Shown here in pieces: positions 43,696 to 53,078 of a DNA stretch of 64,000 nucleotides. The stretch covers positions 7,130,001 through 7,194,000 of the forward strand of contig NZ_JARUMJ010000001.1 of assembly GCF_036898465.1 (NCBI RefSeq), given 5' to 3'. The stretch is from Streptomyces sp. B21-105 (GTDB taxonomy: Bacteria > Actinomycetota > Actinomycetes > Streptomycetales > Streptomycetaceae). The position numbers and the translations under genes are program-made. Below the pieces are notes generated by a model. The model was given only the letters and a program-made list of their open reading frames with translations. It was not told where the DNA came from and ran no database searches. How positions within the stretch are numbered: the first letter of the stretch is position 1; every line of letters starts with the position of its first letter.

Positions 43696-45795
43696 CTAAT
43701 CCTGGAACCCGAGCACGGTGGTGAAGCCCTCCGTGCCGTCCGTGAAGCCCGCCGTGCCGTCGGTGAAGCTCTCCGTGCCGTCGGTGAAGCCGGAGCCGAC
43801 CAGGGTGGTGGCGGGTTCCTTGCGCCCGAACCCGGCGGAGTACCAGCCGAGCGGCGGGTCGCTCTCCCCGCGGTGCGCCGCCCAGGACAGCTGCCCGGGC
43901 AGGTCGAGCACCGCGGAGCGGTCCTCGCCGTCCCGGGTCCAGGTGAGCAGCGCCCGGTTCCCCGCCAGTTCGGCGGTGACCGCCGGACCGAGGTGGAACG
44001 CCAGCCGCACGGCCCGCCGCGGGCCGCGCACCTCGTCGACCATCCGCAGCTCCCCGCGTGCGGGCGTCAGCTCCACCCGGCGGCGGTGCACGGAGGGCAG
44101 ATACCCGTCGTGCTCGGCGCACCAGCGGACCGTCCCCCCGTCACCGGCGCCGGCCGTGTCCGCGACCAGGATCCGGCTGCGGGCGTGCCGGGTCCACAGG
44201 AACGGGCCGCCGGAGACCGACTGGTCCTCGCCGTCCAGCTCCAGCGTGTTGTGGCCGAGGGTCGAGCGGAAGTACCGCCGCCACTCGGGCTGGCCGTGAT
44301 AGCAGAACGTCCCCGGGTCGGCGAGCACGTCGACGCCGTCGTGCCGGACCTCCACGGACAGCGCGTCCGCGTGGGCGTGCGCGGCGATGGACAGGAACCC
44401 GTGCGGGCCGCCGTCGCAACGGCACCAGATCTCCCCCGTCTTTCCCGCCCCCCGCAGGACGGTCAGGCCGGCGTCGGCGAAGTGCCCCGGCCGTTCCGCC
44501 GGGCGTCCCACCGGTCGCCCTGCCGCCCGTCCCGCCGGTTGTGCCGCCGGCCGTTCAGCCGGCCGTCCCGCCGGGCGGGACACGGCCGGCGCGGTCGTCT
44601 CTTTCGCGTACGGCCTAAGGAGCGCCGCCAGCAGCCCGGTGCGCACATCGGCGCCGGTCACCGGCGGCCACCAGTCGAGCCGGCCGAACACGGCGTCCCC
44701 GGTGGCCAGCAGCGAGCCCCACCGGTCGGTGCCCGCGCCGTCCACCACCAGACCGTGCCCGTCGTCCGCGTCCCCCTGGCGCGGCGGCCGCAGCCGGTCG
44801 TCCACGACGGCCGCGAGGGCGTCGGTCATCCGCAGCAGCACCAGCCGCACCGTCGCGGGCGCCGGCACGCCCGCGGCGTCCGCCTCGGCCAGCGCGGCCA
44901 GACCGAGCTCCAGCACCAGCCCGTGGTACTCGCTCGCCAGCTCGCGGTTGAGGCCGGACGGGAAGGTGTTGGCGCGCAACTGCCGCTCCAGCGACCGCAG
45001 CGCGTCGGTCCGCCAGCGCGCCGAGGCCGGGAACCAGTCGAACGCGCAGGCCGCGGCGAACTGCCCGGCCGTCTCGGCGATGACGTGGTTGTTCGCCGAC
45101 GACGCCCGGCTGGGGAACGCCGCCAGCCAGCGCTGGTGGTGCCAGATCTGCCGGTGCGCCACCGGGTTGCCCTCGAACAGCTCCGCCGCGCCCGGCCAGC
45201 CGTCGAGCAGCCGGCGGACCCACACCCACGACAGCAGCCGGATCCCCAGCTCGATGCCGCTGGTCCAGTGCACCCCGCGCAGCGGCGCGTTGACCGCCCA
45301 CCACGACCGCAGGTGCGCGGCCACCCGCTCGGCGTACCGCTCGTTCCCGGTGACCGCGTAGGCCGCGGCGAGCACGGTGAGGTGGTGATGCCGGGACAGC
45401 TCCCAGATCTGCTTGACGTCCCCGGCCGCGTCCTCGTCGCGGTACGGCACGTCGAACGCGTAGCCCCCCGGAGCCCGGCGCCCGGTCTTCGGGTCGAAGA
45501 ACCAGTCCGGGTCGGCCAGGTCGTCGCGGGGCACCCCGAAGTACTCGGCGTGCCCGGCCATCAGCCGGTCCGCCTCGGCGACGAGACGTTTCGCGGCGTC
45601 CGGCGGCACCGCGTCGAGCGTCCCCGCGGGCAGGACCGCGGTGAACCGGGCGCCGGTCACCGTCGGGCCGTCGGGCAGCCCCGACCGCCACCGCCGCCTG
45701 CGCACCGCGTCGCCCACCCGGCCGCCGACCTCCCGCGGCCCCATCCGGGACAGCCGCCGCAGGTACCAGACCGGACTTCCCGCGCTCACCGTCAT
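43696..45795 (-). CDS. Heparinase II/III family (alginate-lyase-like) protein
   Basis: A 699-residue protein with an alpha-helical toroid in the N-terminal half (WELSRHHHLTVLAAAYAVTG, NNHVIAETAGQFAAA, SEYHGLVLELGLAAL) and a beta-sandwich in the C-terminal half (HAHADALSVEVRHDGVDVLADPGTFCY, HNTLELDGEDQS). These are the hallmarks of the heparinase II/III superfamily of uronate lyases. No signal peptide is visible, so it probably acts in the cytoplasm or leaves by another route. A Pro/Arg/Ala repeat linker splits the two halves, and a seven-residue F-T-D-G-T repeat ends it. ATG 45795 overlaps the preceding stop. Confidence 0.85.
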   Translation of the reverse strand: MTVSAGSPVWYLRRLSRMGPREVGGRVGDAVRRRRWRSGLPDGPTVTGARFTAVLPAGTLDAVPPDAAKRLVAEADRLMAGHAEYFGVPRDDLADPDWFFDPKTGRRAPGGYAFDVPYRDEDAAGDVKQIWELSRHHHLTVLAAAYAVTGNERYAERVAAHLRSWWAVNAPLRGVHWTSGIELGIRLLSWVWVRRLLDGWPGAAELFEGNPVAHRQIWHHQRWLAAFPSRASSANNHVIAETAGQFAAACAFDWFPASARWRTDALRSLERQLRANTFPSGLNRELASEYHGLVLELGLAALAEADAAGVPAPATVRLVLLRMTDALAAVVDDRLRPPRQGDADDGHGLVVDGAGTDRWGSLLATGDAVFGRLDWWPPVTGADVRTGLLAALLRPYAKETTAPAVSRPAGRPAERPAAQPAGRAAGRPVGRPAERPGHFADAGLTVLRGAGKTGEIWCRCDGGPHGFLSIAAHAHADALSVEVRHDGVDVLADPGTFCYHGQPEWRRYFRSTLGHNTLELDGEDQSVSGGPFLWTRHARSRILVADTAGAGDGGTVRWCAEHDGYLPSVHRRRVELTPARGELRMVDEVRGPRRAVRLAFHLGPAVTAELAGNRALLTWTRDGEDRSAVLDLPGQLSWAAHRGESDPPLGWYSAGFGRKEPATTLVGSGFTDGTESFTDGTAGFTDGTEGFTTVLGFQD
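43721..43792 (-). repeat. 21-nt tandem repeat coding the C-terminus of the heparinase-family protein
   Basis: Three full copies and one partial copy of a 21-nt unit (GTGAAGCCC.CCGTGCCGTC) encode F-T-D-G-T-x-x units. Confidence 0.8.
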
Positions 45796-47981
45796 CGGGC
45801 CTCCGCGAGCGTCACCGGCGCACCGCAGGCGAGGCCGGCCGGCACGGCGAGGGTGGCCGCCGTGGTGGCGACCAGCGACTCCAGCGGCACCGGCATCGGC
45901 CCGCCGGTCCGCACGGCCCGCACGAACGCGGCCAGTTCGGCCGACTGGCCCTTGTCCCGGGCCTTCGGCAGCCGCGAACTGACCCACCGCTCGGGCCCGT
46001 GGACCGAGGCGCGGACGAAGTCGTCGAGCCGCAGCACCTTGCCGTCGGCGACCAGGTCCAGCGTCTCCTTGGGGAAGCCGGGCGCGCCGGTGGTGACGTA
46101 ACTGACGGTGGCGGTGGACCCGTCCGGGTAGCGCAGCACGACCTGGAGGTCCTCGTTGCCGGGTGTGGCCGTCGCGTACACCGACACCGGATCGGCGTCC
46201 AGCAGCCAGCTCGCCGTGTCGATGAAATGGCCGCCCTCGCCGGCGAAGCGCGAGCCCTCGCTGCCCTGCCGGAGGTACCAGCTGCCGTGATCGAGACGGC
46301 CGGCGTTGACCAGATAGCGCAGGCTCGCCGGTCCGGTCCGGACGCCGAACCGCTTCCTTGCCTCGTTGAGCAGCGGCGCGAAGCGGCGGTTGAAGCCCAC
46401 CTGCAGCCGGTCGTTGCCGGACTCCTCCACCGCGGCGAGCACATCCGCCAGTTCGTCCTCGGACAGCGCCAGCGGCTTCTCCACGAACACCGTCTTGCCG
46501 GCCAGCAGCGCCTTGCGGGTCAGTTCGGCGTGCGAGCTGTGGCGGGTGACCACGAACACCGCGTCGACCGACGGGTCGCCGAGCACGGCGTCGAGATCGG
46601 TGGTGGCCGCGGCGAAGCCGAACTTGCGCTGCGCGTTGGCCGCCGACAGCGCCGTCGTGGTGACGACCGTGGACAACTCGACGCCGTCGCGCTGCGACAG
46701 GTGCGGCAGCAGCATCGACGTCGCGTAGTTGCCGGCGCCGACGAAGGCGAGGCGCACCGGCGCCTTGGCGGCCCGGGCCGGGGAGGGCGCCGCCGTGCCG
46801 CGACGCACCGCGGGCACGGTCACCGCGAGGGCCTGCGCCTCCGCCGCGTCCTCCTTCTGCCCGGGGTACCGGAACAGCACGGCCACGGCCTTCAACTCGC
46901 CGTCCTTCAGCCGCTGATACGTCTCGACGGCCTCGTCGAAGGCGGCGATGTGGGAGATCAGGGGCTCCACGTCGACCCGGCCGCGGGCGGCGAGGTCGAG
47001 GAAGCACGCCAGGTTGCGCCGCTCGGTCCAGCGCACATAGCCGATCGGGTAGTCCCGCCCCTCCAGCTCGTACGCCGGGTCGTAGCGCCCGGGGCCGTAA
47101 CTGCGGGAGAACCGGACGTCGAGCTCCTTCTCGTAGTACGCGTTCCACGGCAGGTCCAGCCGGCACTTGCCGATGTCGACGACCCGGCCGCGGTCCCGGC
47201 ACAGCCGGGCGGCCAGCTCGACGGGCTGATTGCTGCCGCCGCCGGCGGCCAGGTACACCTGGTCCACGCCGTGGCCGTCGGTGAGTTCGGCGACGGCGTT
47301 CTCCACGGCCGCGGAGCCGGGATCGCCGCAGGCCGCCGCGCCCAGCCGCTCGGCGAGCTCGCAGCGCGCCGGGTCGGGGTCGGCCCCGACGACACGGACC
47401 CCCGACGCGGCGAGCAGTTGCACCACCAGTTGCCCGATCAGCCCGAGGCCGATGACCAGGGCCACCTCGCCGAGCCGCGACTCGCCCTGACGGACGCCCT
47501 GCATCGCGATCGACCCGACGGTGCCGAAGGCCGCGTGCCGCGGCGCGAGACCGTCCGGCACCGGCGCGTACAGGTTCTTCGGCACCCAGTTCAACTCGGC
47601 GTGCAACGCGTGCTCGTTGCCCGCGCAGGCCACGAGGTCGCCCACCTTCACGTCGTCGACGCCGGCGCCGACCTGCTCGACCACCCCGCACAGCGAGTAA
47701 CCCAGCGGCGTGTACGAGTCCAGCTTGCCCATCACCTTGCGGTACGTGGCGGGCACCCCGTTGGCGGCCACGCTCTGCACGACCTTGGCCACCTGGTCCG
47801 GCCGCGAACGGGCCTTGCCCAGCATCGACATGCCGGCCTCGGACACCTTCATCAGCTCGGTCCCGGTGGAGATCAGCGAGTAGGCGCTGCGGACCAGCAC
47901 ACCGCCCGCCTTGCACCCCGGCACCGGCACGTCGATCAGCGCCAGCTCACCGCTCTTGTAGTTCTGCACGACCTGTTTCAC
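45792..47981 (-). CDS. Bi-domain oxidoreductase (zinc-type alcohol dehydrogenase fused to Gfo/Idh/MocA)
   Basis: A 729-residue fusion. Residues 1-380 form a medium-chain dehydrogenase/reductase with GLGLIG at 178-183. Residues 408-729 form a Gfo/Idh/MocA dehydrogenase with FVGAGNYA near 413-420 and the EKPLAL motif with Lys502. Both halves keep their nucleotide motifs; the zinc ligands of the first half are not obvious. The fusion occurs in exopolysaccharide loci next to heparinase-family genes, but its reaction is not established. GTG 47981 has AGAGGA six bases upstream and family-like sequence starts there. Confidence 0.87.
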   Translation of the reverse strand: MKQVVQNYKSGELALIDVPVPGCKAGGVLVRSAYSLISTGTELMKVSEAGMSMLGKARSRPDQVAKVVQSVAANGVPATYRKVMGKLDSYTPLGYSLCGVVEQVGAGVDDVKVGDLVACAGNEHALHAELNWVPKNLYAPVPDGLAPRHAAFGTVGSIAMQGVRQGESRLGEVALVIGLGLIGQLVVQLLAASGVRVVGADPDPARCELAERLGAAACGDPGSAAVENAVAELTDGHGVDQVYLAAGGGSNQPVELAARLCRDRGRVVDIGKCRLDLPWNAYYEKELDVRFSRSYGPGRYDPAYELEGRDYPIGYVRWTERRNLACFLDLAARGRVDVEPLISHIAAFDEAVETYQRLKDGELKAVAVLFRYPGQKEDAAEAQALAVTVPAVRRGTAAPSPARAAKAPVRLAFVGAGNYATSMLLPHLSQRDGVELSTVVTTTALSAANAQRKFGFAAATTDLDAVLGDPSVDAVFVVTRHSSHAELTRKALLAGKTVFVEKPLALSEDELADVLAAVEESGNDRLQVGFNRRFAPLLNEARKRFGVRTGPASLRYLVNAGRLDHGSWYLRQGSEGSRFAGEGGHFIDTASWLLDADPVSVYATATPGNEDLQVVLRYPDGSTATVSYVTTGAPGFPKETLDLVADGKVLRLDDFVRASVHGPERWVSSRLPKARDKGQSAELAAFVRAVRTGGPMPVPLESLVATTAATLAVPAGLACGAPVTLAEAR

Positions 47982-47984
47982 CCG

Positions 47985-48147
47985 AAGTCCTCTTGTCTCT
48001 ACGCCGTCGTCAGTGGTCAAGTCGCCGGTTGTTCGGTCGAGTCGATGGGCATCTCGGTCGAGTCCTCGGTTGTCGGTTCAGCTGGCCGTGGTCAAGTGGT
48101 TCGAGCGGTCGAGTGGTCGAAGTCGCCGGTGGTCAAGTCACCTATGG
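47985..48147. repeat. Degenerate GGTCAAGT/GGTCGAGT repeats between asnB and the bi-domain gene
   Basis: The 163-nt gap is filled with short degenerate repeats (GGTCAAGTCGCCGG, GGTCGAGTCG and variants). No gene or clear hairpin is seen. It is one of only two sizeable gaps inside the locus. Confidence 0.5.
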
Positions 48148-50073
48148 TCAAAGGGGGTTCGGGCCGGAACCGGAGGTCGCGCCGCGATACCAGTGCTCGA
48201 GGGTCAGCACGTGCCACAGATGCTTGGAGAAGTCCCGCCGCCCGGCGGCGTCCTCGGCGACCATGCGCGCCAGCGCGTCACGGCGCAGGATCCCGGAACG
48301 CACCAGCTCGCCGTCGTTCACCACCTCGCGCACAAGCGGCGCCAGATCCCGGCTCATCCAGGCCCGCAGCGGGGCGCTGAACAGGCCCTTGGGCCGGTAC
48401 ACGATCTCCCGGGGCAGCACCGAGACGGCCGCCTCCTTGAGGACGGCCTTGCCCTGCCGCCCGACGATCTTGCGGGCGCCGGGCACGGCGAACGCAGCCC
48501 GGACCACCTCGACGTCCACGTACGGCACCCGCACCTCCATCGACGCGGCCATGCTCGACCGGTCGGTGTAGGCGAGGTTCAGACCCGGCAGGAACATGCG
48601 GGCGTCGCCCAGGCACATACGGTTGACGAAGTCGTCGAGGTCGTTGTCCCGGTAGACGTCCGCGTGTTCGGTCAGCACGTCGTCGACCGTCCCGGCCAGG
48701 TCCGGATCGATCAGGTCCAGCAGCTCGCCCCGGTCGTACATGGTGTAACTGCGCCGGAACGCGGTCTCCTCCGGCAGATCGGCGAAGGACAGGAACCGCT
48801 TCGCGAAGCGCACCGACCGGTACCCGCGGCGCGCCGACGCGACCGGCAGCCGGTCCACCGCCGCCGACAGTCCGCGCCGCAGCGGCCGCGGGACGCGCTG
48901 GTAACGCAGTGCCAGCACGTTCGCCAGATGCTTGCGGTACCCGGCGAACAGCTCGTCGGCGCCCATCCCGGACAGCATCACCTTGACCCCGGCCTCCCGG
49001 GCGGCCGAGCAGATCAGGAACGTGTTGATCGCGGCGGGGTCGCCGATCGGCTCGTCCAGGTGGTACGTCATCCGCGGCAGCAGGTCGAGCACGTTCGGGG
49101 CGATCTCGATCTCGTGCAGGTCGACGCCGTACCGCCCGGCCACCTGCCGGGCGTAACGCAGGTCGTCCGGCATCGCCTCGAACCGGGCGTCCTCGGCGCG
49201 GAACCCGATCGTGTAGGCGGAGATCCCGGGCCGGTCGCGGGCCGCCAACGCGGTCAGATAGCTGGAGTCGAGGCCCCCGGAGAGGAACGTCGCCACCGGC
49301 ACGTCGGAGATCAGGTGGCGCCGGGTCGACTCCTCGACGACGGCCGCGAGGTCCGGCAGCTCACCGGCCAGGGCCCGCTCCCGGCCCTCGGCGGCGACGT
49401 CCCGCAGGTTCCAGAACCGGCCGCGCTCCACCCGGCCGTCGGGCCGGCACCTCAGCCAGCTGCCCGGCGGCAGCTTCTCCGCCTCACGGAACGCGCACCG
49501 CGAGTCGGGCACCCAGTAGTACAGCAGCGACGCCACCAGCGCCGCGTGGTCCACCTCCAGCGACCCGCCCGTCACGGCGGCGAGCGCCTTCAGCTCGGAG
49601 GCGAACACCAGGCCCTCGCCGCGCCGCAGCAGGAACAGCGGCTTGATGCCGAGCTGGTCGCGGACCAGCACCAGGTCACCCGTCCGCTCGTCGAAGATCC
49701 CGAACGCGAACATGCCGCGCAGCCGGGGCAGGCAGTCCGTGCCCCACCGTCGCCAGGCCTCCAGCAGCACCTCGGTGTCGGAGCTGCCGCGAAAGCGCAC
49801 CCCGGCGGCCGCCAGCTCGGCACGCAGCTCCGGCGCGTTGTACAGCTCGCCGTTGTACGTCAGCACGAGGCCGTCCGAGACCATCGGCTGGGCGCCGGTC
49901 CCGGTCAGGTCGATGATGGCGAGCCGGCGGTGCCCGAGGTGCACCTCGCTGTCACCGACGGCGTGGCTGTAGCGGCCCGACCCGTCCGGTCCGCGGTGGG
50001 CGAGGGTGTCGGTGAGCCGGTCGGTCACGGCCTTCCCGTCCGGCCAGCGGTACGTTCCTGCGATGCCACACAT
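48148..50073 (-). CDS. asnB: Asparagine synthase (glutamine-hydrolysing) family protein
   Basis: A 641-residue class II glutamine amidotransferase. Cys2 is the glutaminase nucleophile, with RRLAIIDL (49-56) and NGELYN (74-79) in that site. SGGLDSS (265-271) is the PP-loop of the synthetase half. All motifs are intact. Inside polysaccharide loci AsnB-like proteins often amidate a uronic acid or other carboxylate rather than aspartate, which would suit the AlgD-like dehydrogenase here; this is inference. An AGGAGG site precedes the ATG. Confidence 0.92.
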   Translation of the reverse strand: MCGIAGTYRWPDGKAVTDRLTDTLAHRGPDGSGRYSHAVGDSEVHLGHRRLAIIDLTGTGAQPMVSDGLVLTYNGELYNAPELRAELAAAGVRFRGSSDTEVLLEAWRRWGTDCLPRLRGMFAFGIFDERTGDLVLVRDQLGIKPLFLLRRGEGLVFASELKALAAVTGGSLEVDHAALVASLLYYWVPDSRCAFREAEKLPPGSWLRCRPDGRVERGRFWNLRDVAAEGRERALAGELPDLAAVVEESTRRHLISDVPVATFLSGGLDSSYLTALAARDRPGISAYTIGFRAEDARFEAMPDDLRYARQVAGRYGVDLHEIEIAPNVLDLLPRMTYHLDEPIGDPAAINTFLICSAAREAGVKVMLSGMGADELFAGYRKHLANVLALRYQRVPRPLRRGLSAAVDRLPVASARRGYRSVRFAKRFLSFADLPEETAFRRSYTMYDRGELLDLIDPDLAGTVDDVLTEHADVYRDNDLDDFVNRMCLGDARMFLPGLNLAYTDRSSMAASMEVRVPYVDVEVVRAAFAVPGARKIVGRQGKAVLKEAAVSVLPREIVYRPKGLFSAPLRAWMSRDLAPLVREVVNDGELVRSGILRRDALARMVAEDAAGRRDFSKHLWHVLTLEHWYRGATSGSGPNPL

Positions 50074-50076
50074 GTG

Positions 50077-51630
50077 CTACTGAGCCTCCTGGTCGCTGTC
50101 CGGGACCCGCGCCGCCCACATCGGCTGCCGCTCGGCCCGCCGCGGGGCCTCCCCCACTGCCTGAACGGCGTGGGAGGTACCCCCACCCTTCGGCCGGGCC
50201 GGCCGCTCGCCGCGGCCGCGCGGCGCGGTGTGCGGCCCGTCCCACAGCGTGCCGTCGGTCCGGTCACGCGGGTCGGGGTCGATCAGCACCACACCGATCA
50301 CGAAAATGTGCTGGTCCGCGAGCTGCCGTGCCACGGTGTGCAGCCATGCGGCGCTGCCGTGCCCGGCCCGCACGACGAGCACCGTACGAGTGCCGAGGTA
50401 CTGCAGGTCGGTCCACGCCGTGCCCGGCGCCACCGAGCCGACGCCGATCCGGCGCTCCTGCGGCGAGCCGTCCGCGGCCCGCTCGCCGGTGACGACGACC
50501 GGGTCCCCCGGCTTCGTCCGGCGATCGGCGAGGTGCCGGCCCGGCAGACCGTCGACGACGACCACCGGCCCGTCGGCCGCCAGTGCCCCGGCGAGGTCCA
50601 GGGCGATCACGCCCGTGTTGCGCGCGCAGCCCAGCTCCAGCAGCGACACGGGCTCCGCGGAGCCGCGCACGGAACGGGCCAGGGACGTGGTGAGCCGGGT
50701 CCGTGCCGCCCGGACCCGGCGGCGCTGCCACCGCCCGCCCGTCCGGTGGGGCAGCTCCGCGACGACCGAGGCGCCGAGGTTCTGGGCGATCTCCCGGCGC
50801 AGCACGGGACGGTCCGCCACCACCGCGCCGACCGCCGCCGCCGCGAGGCCGAGGAAGAGCCCGAGGAAGAGCCCGATCGCGGCGTCGGTGCCGACCGTCC
50901 TGGGCAGGGAGTGCCGCACCACGTACGGGGCGTCCACGATCTGCGTGCCGGCCACGAGCCGCGGCGCACCGATGCTCGCCTCCCCGGCGCGCTGGCTGAA
51001 ATCGGTGATCTGCGAGGTGAGTTCGGCCCGGCGGGCGTAGAGCGACTCCAGGTCCGCCGACGACCCCGGCCCGCTCGCCTCGGTGCCGTCCCCGATCGTC
51101 TTGTTGACCTGCGCGAGTTGTCTCTTCAGCTCGTCGCGCTGGTCGAGCAGGGCCTTGGCCTCGGCTTTCGCGGTGCCCTGTATCCGCCGCACATGGTCCG
51201 CGACGAACGCTTCGGCCAACGCCTCGGCGCGGGCCACCGCTTCCGCGTCGGTGTCACCGGTCACGGTGATCTGCAGCAGGTTGTTGGTCACCCCGGTACC
51301 GCTGTAGTCCCGCATGAAGTCCTCGGCCTTCTCCGGGGACCTGAGGGACTTCAGGGCCTGCTCGGCGATCCGGGTGGTCTGCAGCAGCGCGACGTCGGTG
51401 CGGATCAGCGTTCCGGGGTCGCTCGGCTGGTCGTCCTCGTGCGCGACCAGCACCTTGGTCACGGCGGTCGGCGGCTGCGGCAGCAGGAACGCCACCGCCG
51501 CGCCGGCGAGCAGCCCCACCAGCGCCAGCGAGAGCCACAGGCGGCGCCGCCTGCGCACCGCCGCCACCAGGACCTGCAGATCCAGCAGCGGAGCGGCGGC
51601 CGACGACTGGGCGGTCGTACTCGTCGTCAC
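50077..51630 (-). CDS. Wzz-type polysaccharide co-polymerase with degenerate kinase-like domain
   Basis: A 517-residue inner-membrane protein. One helix near 30-50 and a second near 245-270 flank an extracytoplasmic coiled-coil region (Wzz/GNVR type). The cytoplasmic part from about 300 aligns with bacterial tyrosine kinases: SLLELG...GVIALDLAGALAADGPVVVVDG near 325-357 and a later TVLVVRAGHGS..GVVLID. The P-loop position reads GCARNTG rather than GEGKS/T, so ATP binding is doubtful, and no Tyr cluster ends the protein. GTG 51630 overlaps the upstream stop. Confidence 0.82.
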   Translation of the reverse strand: MTTSTTAQSSAAAPLLDLQVLVAAVRRRRRLWLSLALVGLLAGAAVAFLLPQPPTAVTKVLVAHEDDQPSDPGTLIRTDVALLQTTRIAEQALKSLRSPEKAEDFMRDYSGTGVTNNLLQITVTGDTDAEAVARAEALAEAFVADHVRRIQGTAKAEAKALLDQRDELKRQLAQVNKTIGDGTEASGPGSSADLESLYARRAELTSQITDFSQRAGEASIGAPRLVAGTQIVDAPYVVRHSLPRTVGTDAAIGLFLGLFLGLAAAAVGAVVADRPVLRREIAQNLGASVVAELPHRTGGRWQRRRVRAARTRLTTSLARSVRGSAEPVSLLELGCARNTGVIALDLAGALAADGPVVVVDGLPGRHLADRRTKPGDPVVVTGERAADGSPQERRIGVGSVAPGTAWTDLQYLGTRTVLVVRAGHGSAAWLHTVARQLADQHIFVIGVVLIDPDPRDRTDGTLWDGPHTAPRGRGERPARPKGGGTSHAVQAVGEAPRRAERQPMWAARVPDSDQEAQ

Positions 51631-53078
51631 CCGGTGACTCCTGTCGCGTCGTCCCGTTCGCCGTCGAATCGCGCGGCCGTCCGGACGGCGCTGCCCGGAC
51701 CGGCGGAGTCCGGACCGGCGCGGTCCGGTACGGCGGTGTCCGCCACCTTGGTGTCCCGTACGGCGGTGCGCCGAGGACGGTCGGCCGACCGCGTCGCACG
51801 GACCGGACCGGCGAGGACGACGCCGACGACCGCGTGCCGCGCGTCCGCGCACGCCTCGGAGACACCGGCGAGCTCCGCCGCCGTCCAGCTGCCGGCGCTG
51901 AGCACGACCAGCGCCCCCGACTCGCGGCCGCGGTCCGGCACCATCGGCCGGGACACCGGGACCGCCACCGCGCGCAGCAGCGGATCGCTCCCGGCCTCCA
52001 CGACGAGCTGCTCCGCGGCCCGGCGGGCGATCTCGTCCCCCTCGGGGAAGACGACCAGCAGCCGCTGCGGGGCCGGCAGCCGGTCCCGGAGGCGGGAGCA
52101 GACCCGCCGGTAGCGGGTCTGCCTGCTGGCCTCGTCGCCCGACAGCTGCGGCGCCGGGATGTCCCACCGGACGTCCAGGCCCAGCAGCCGACGGACCCAC
52201 GACCGCGGGCCCCGGCCTTCCGGCCGGTGCGTGGGCCGCTTCACGGGCACGTCGACGGTACCCAGCAGCGTCGAGCCCAGCGCCGCGGTGATCTCGGACT
52301 CGCCGCGGAGCCGGCGGCTCATCCGCGCGGCGGTGAGATGGCCGATGACCGCGCACAGGAAGAACAGCAGCGCTCCGCCGGAGACGAGCTGAGTCCTCGT
52401 CGGCGGCGCCTCACCGGTCGGCCGGGCCGCCGACCCCATGACGACCAGTCTCTTCGCCTCGTCGTCGGACGGGTCGGCCTGCTTGATGGTGCTGATGGCC
52501 TCCCGCAGCGCGGTGCGCAGCTTCTCCAGCTCGGTGCGGGTCTGCACGCTCTCGACGGTCTCCCCCCGATCGGTCGCGTCGGCGAGCTTGCTGATGCGGC
52601 GGCTGGTGTCCTCCACCGACTGCCGGAGCGCGGCGAGTTCCTCCGCCGCTCCCGGGTCGGCCGTCTCGCTCGCGATCCGGGTGGCGTAGGAGACGAACTC
52701 CTTGGCCACCTGGTCGGCGAGCCGCTGCGCACGCTCCGGGGACTCGGCCGTGCCGGAGATCTTGATGATGTTCCCGTCGGTGGGCTTGGCGCCGACCCGC
52801 TCCCGCAGGTCGCTGCCGCTGACCCCGGCCCAGCCGAGCGTGGCGGCCGCGCGGTCGACCACCACCGAACTGGTCGCCACCTCCGTCTGCGTCAGCAGCT
52901 CACGTTCCTCCCACGTCCCCGGCAGCAGCACCGACGCCGAGGTCGTGTACCGCGGCGGGAACAGCACGGAGGCGCCGTAGCCGACGAGCGCGCCCAGCAG
53001 GGCGAACAGGGTGAGCAGCCGCCAGCGCCGGCGGACAATCCGCCCGATGGTGACCAGGCGTATCGTGTCATCGCTCAA
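51627..53078 (-). CDS. Wzz-type polysaccharide co-polymerase (first of the pair)
   Basis: A 483-residue protein with helices at about 20-40 and 230-250 and a predicted coiled coil in between (about 140-205), as in Wzz/CpsC chain-length proteins. The cytoplasmic tail from about 335 (RLLVVFPEGDEIARRAAEQL, then ALVVLSAGS and GVVLAG) again resembles a tyrosine-kinase domain lacking a P-loop. TTG 53078 has GGAAGG eight bases upstream and overlaps the glycosyltransferase gene by 11 nt; no ATG or GTG start in this frame fits. Confidence 0.8.
   Translation of the reverse strand: MSDDTIRLVTIGRIVRRRWRLLTLFALLGALVGYGASVLFPPRYTTSASVLLPGTWEERELLTQTEVATSSVVVDRAAATLGWAGVSGSDLRERVGAKPTDGNIIKISGTAESPERAQRLADQVAKEFVSYATRIASETADPGAAEELAALRQSVEDTSRRISKLADATDRGETVESVQTRTELEKLRTALREAISTIKQADPSDDEAKRLVVMGSAARPTGEAPPTRTQLVSGGALLFFLCAVIGHLTAARMSRRLRGESEITAALGSTLLGTVDVPVKRPTHRPEGRGPRSWVRRLLGLDVRWDIPAPQLSGDEASRQTRYRRVCSRLRDRLPAPQRLLVVFPEGDEIARRAAEQLVVEAGSDPLLRAVAVPVSRPMVPDRGRESGALVVLSAGSWTAAELAGVSEACADARHAVVGVVLAGPVRATRSADRPRRTAVRDTKVADTAVPDRAGPDSAGPGSAVRTAARFDGERDDATGVTG

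Noticed and set aside
43696..47916. A very long open frame of about 1400 codons on the minus strand
   Set aside because: Only the part below 45795 carries family motifs. The upstream part is an out-of-frame reading of the bi-domain oxidoreductase gene.
48013..52113. Plus-strand open frame of about 1366 codons
   Set aside because: Antisense to asnB and the co-polymerases, which carry full motifs. No conserved pattern is present.
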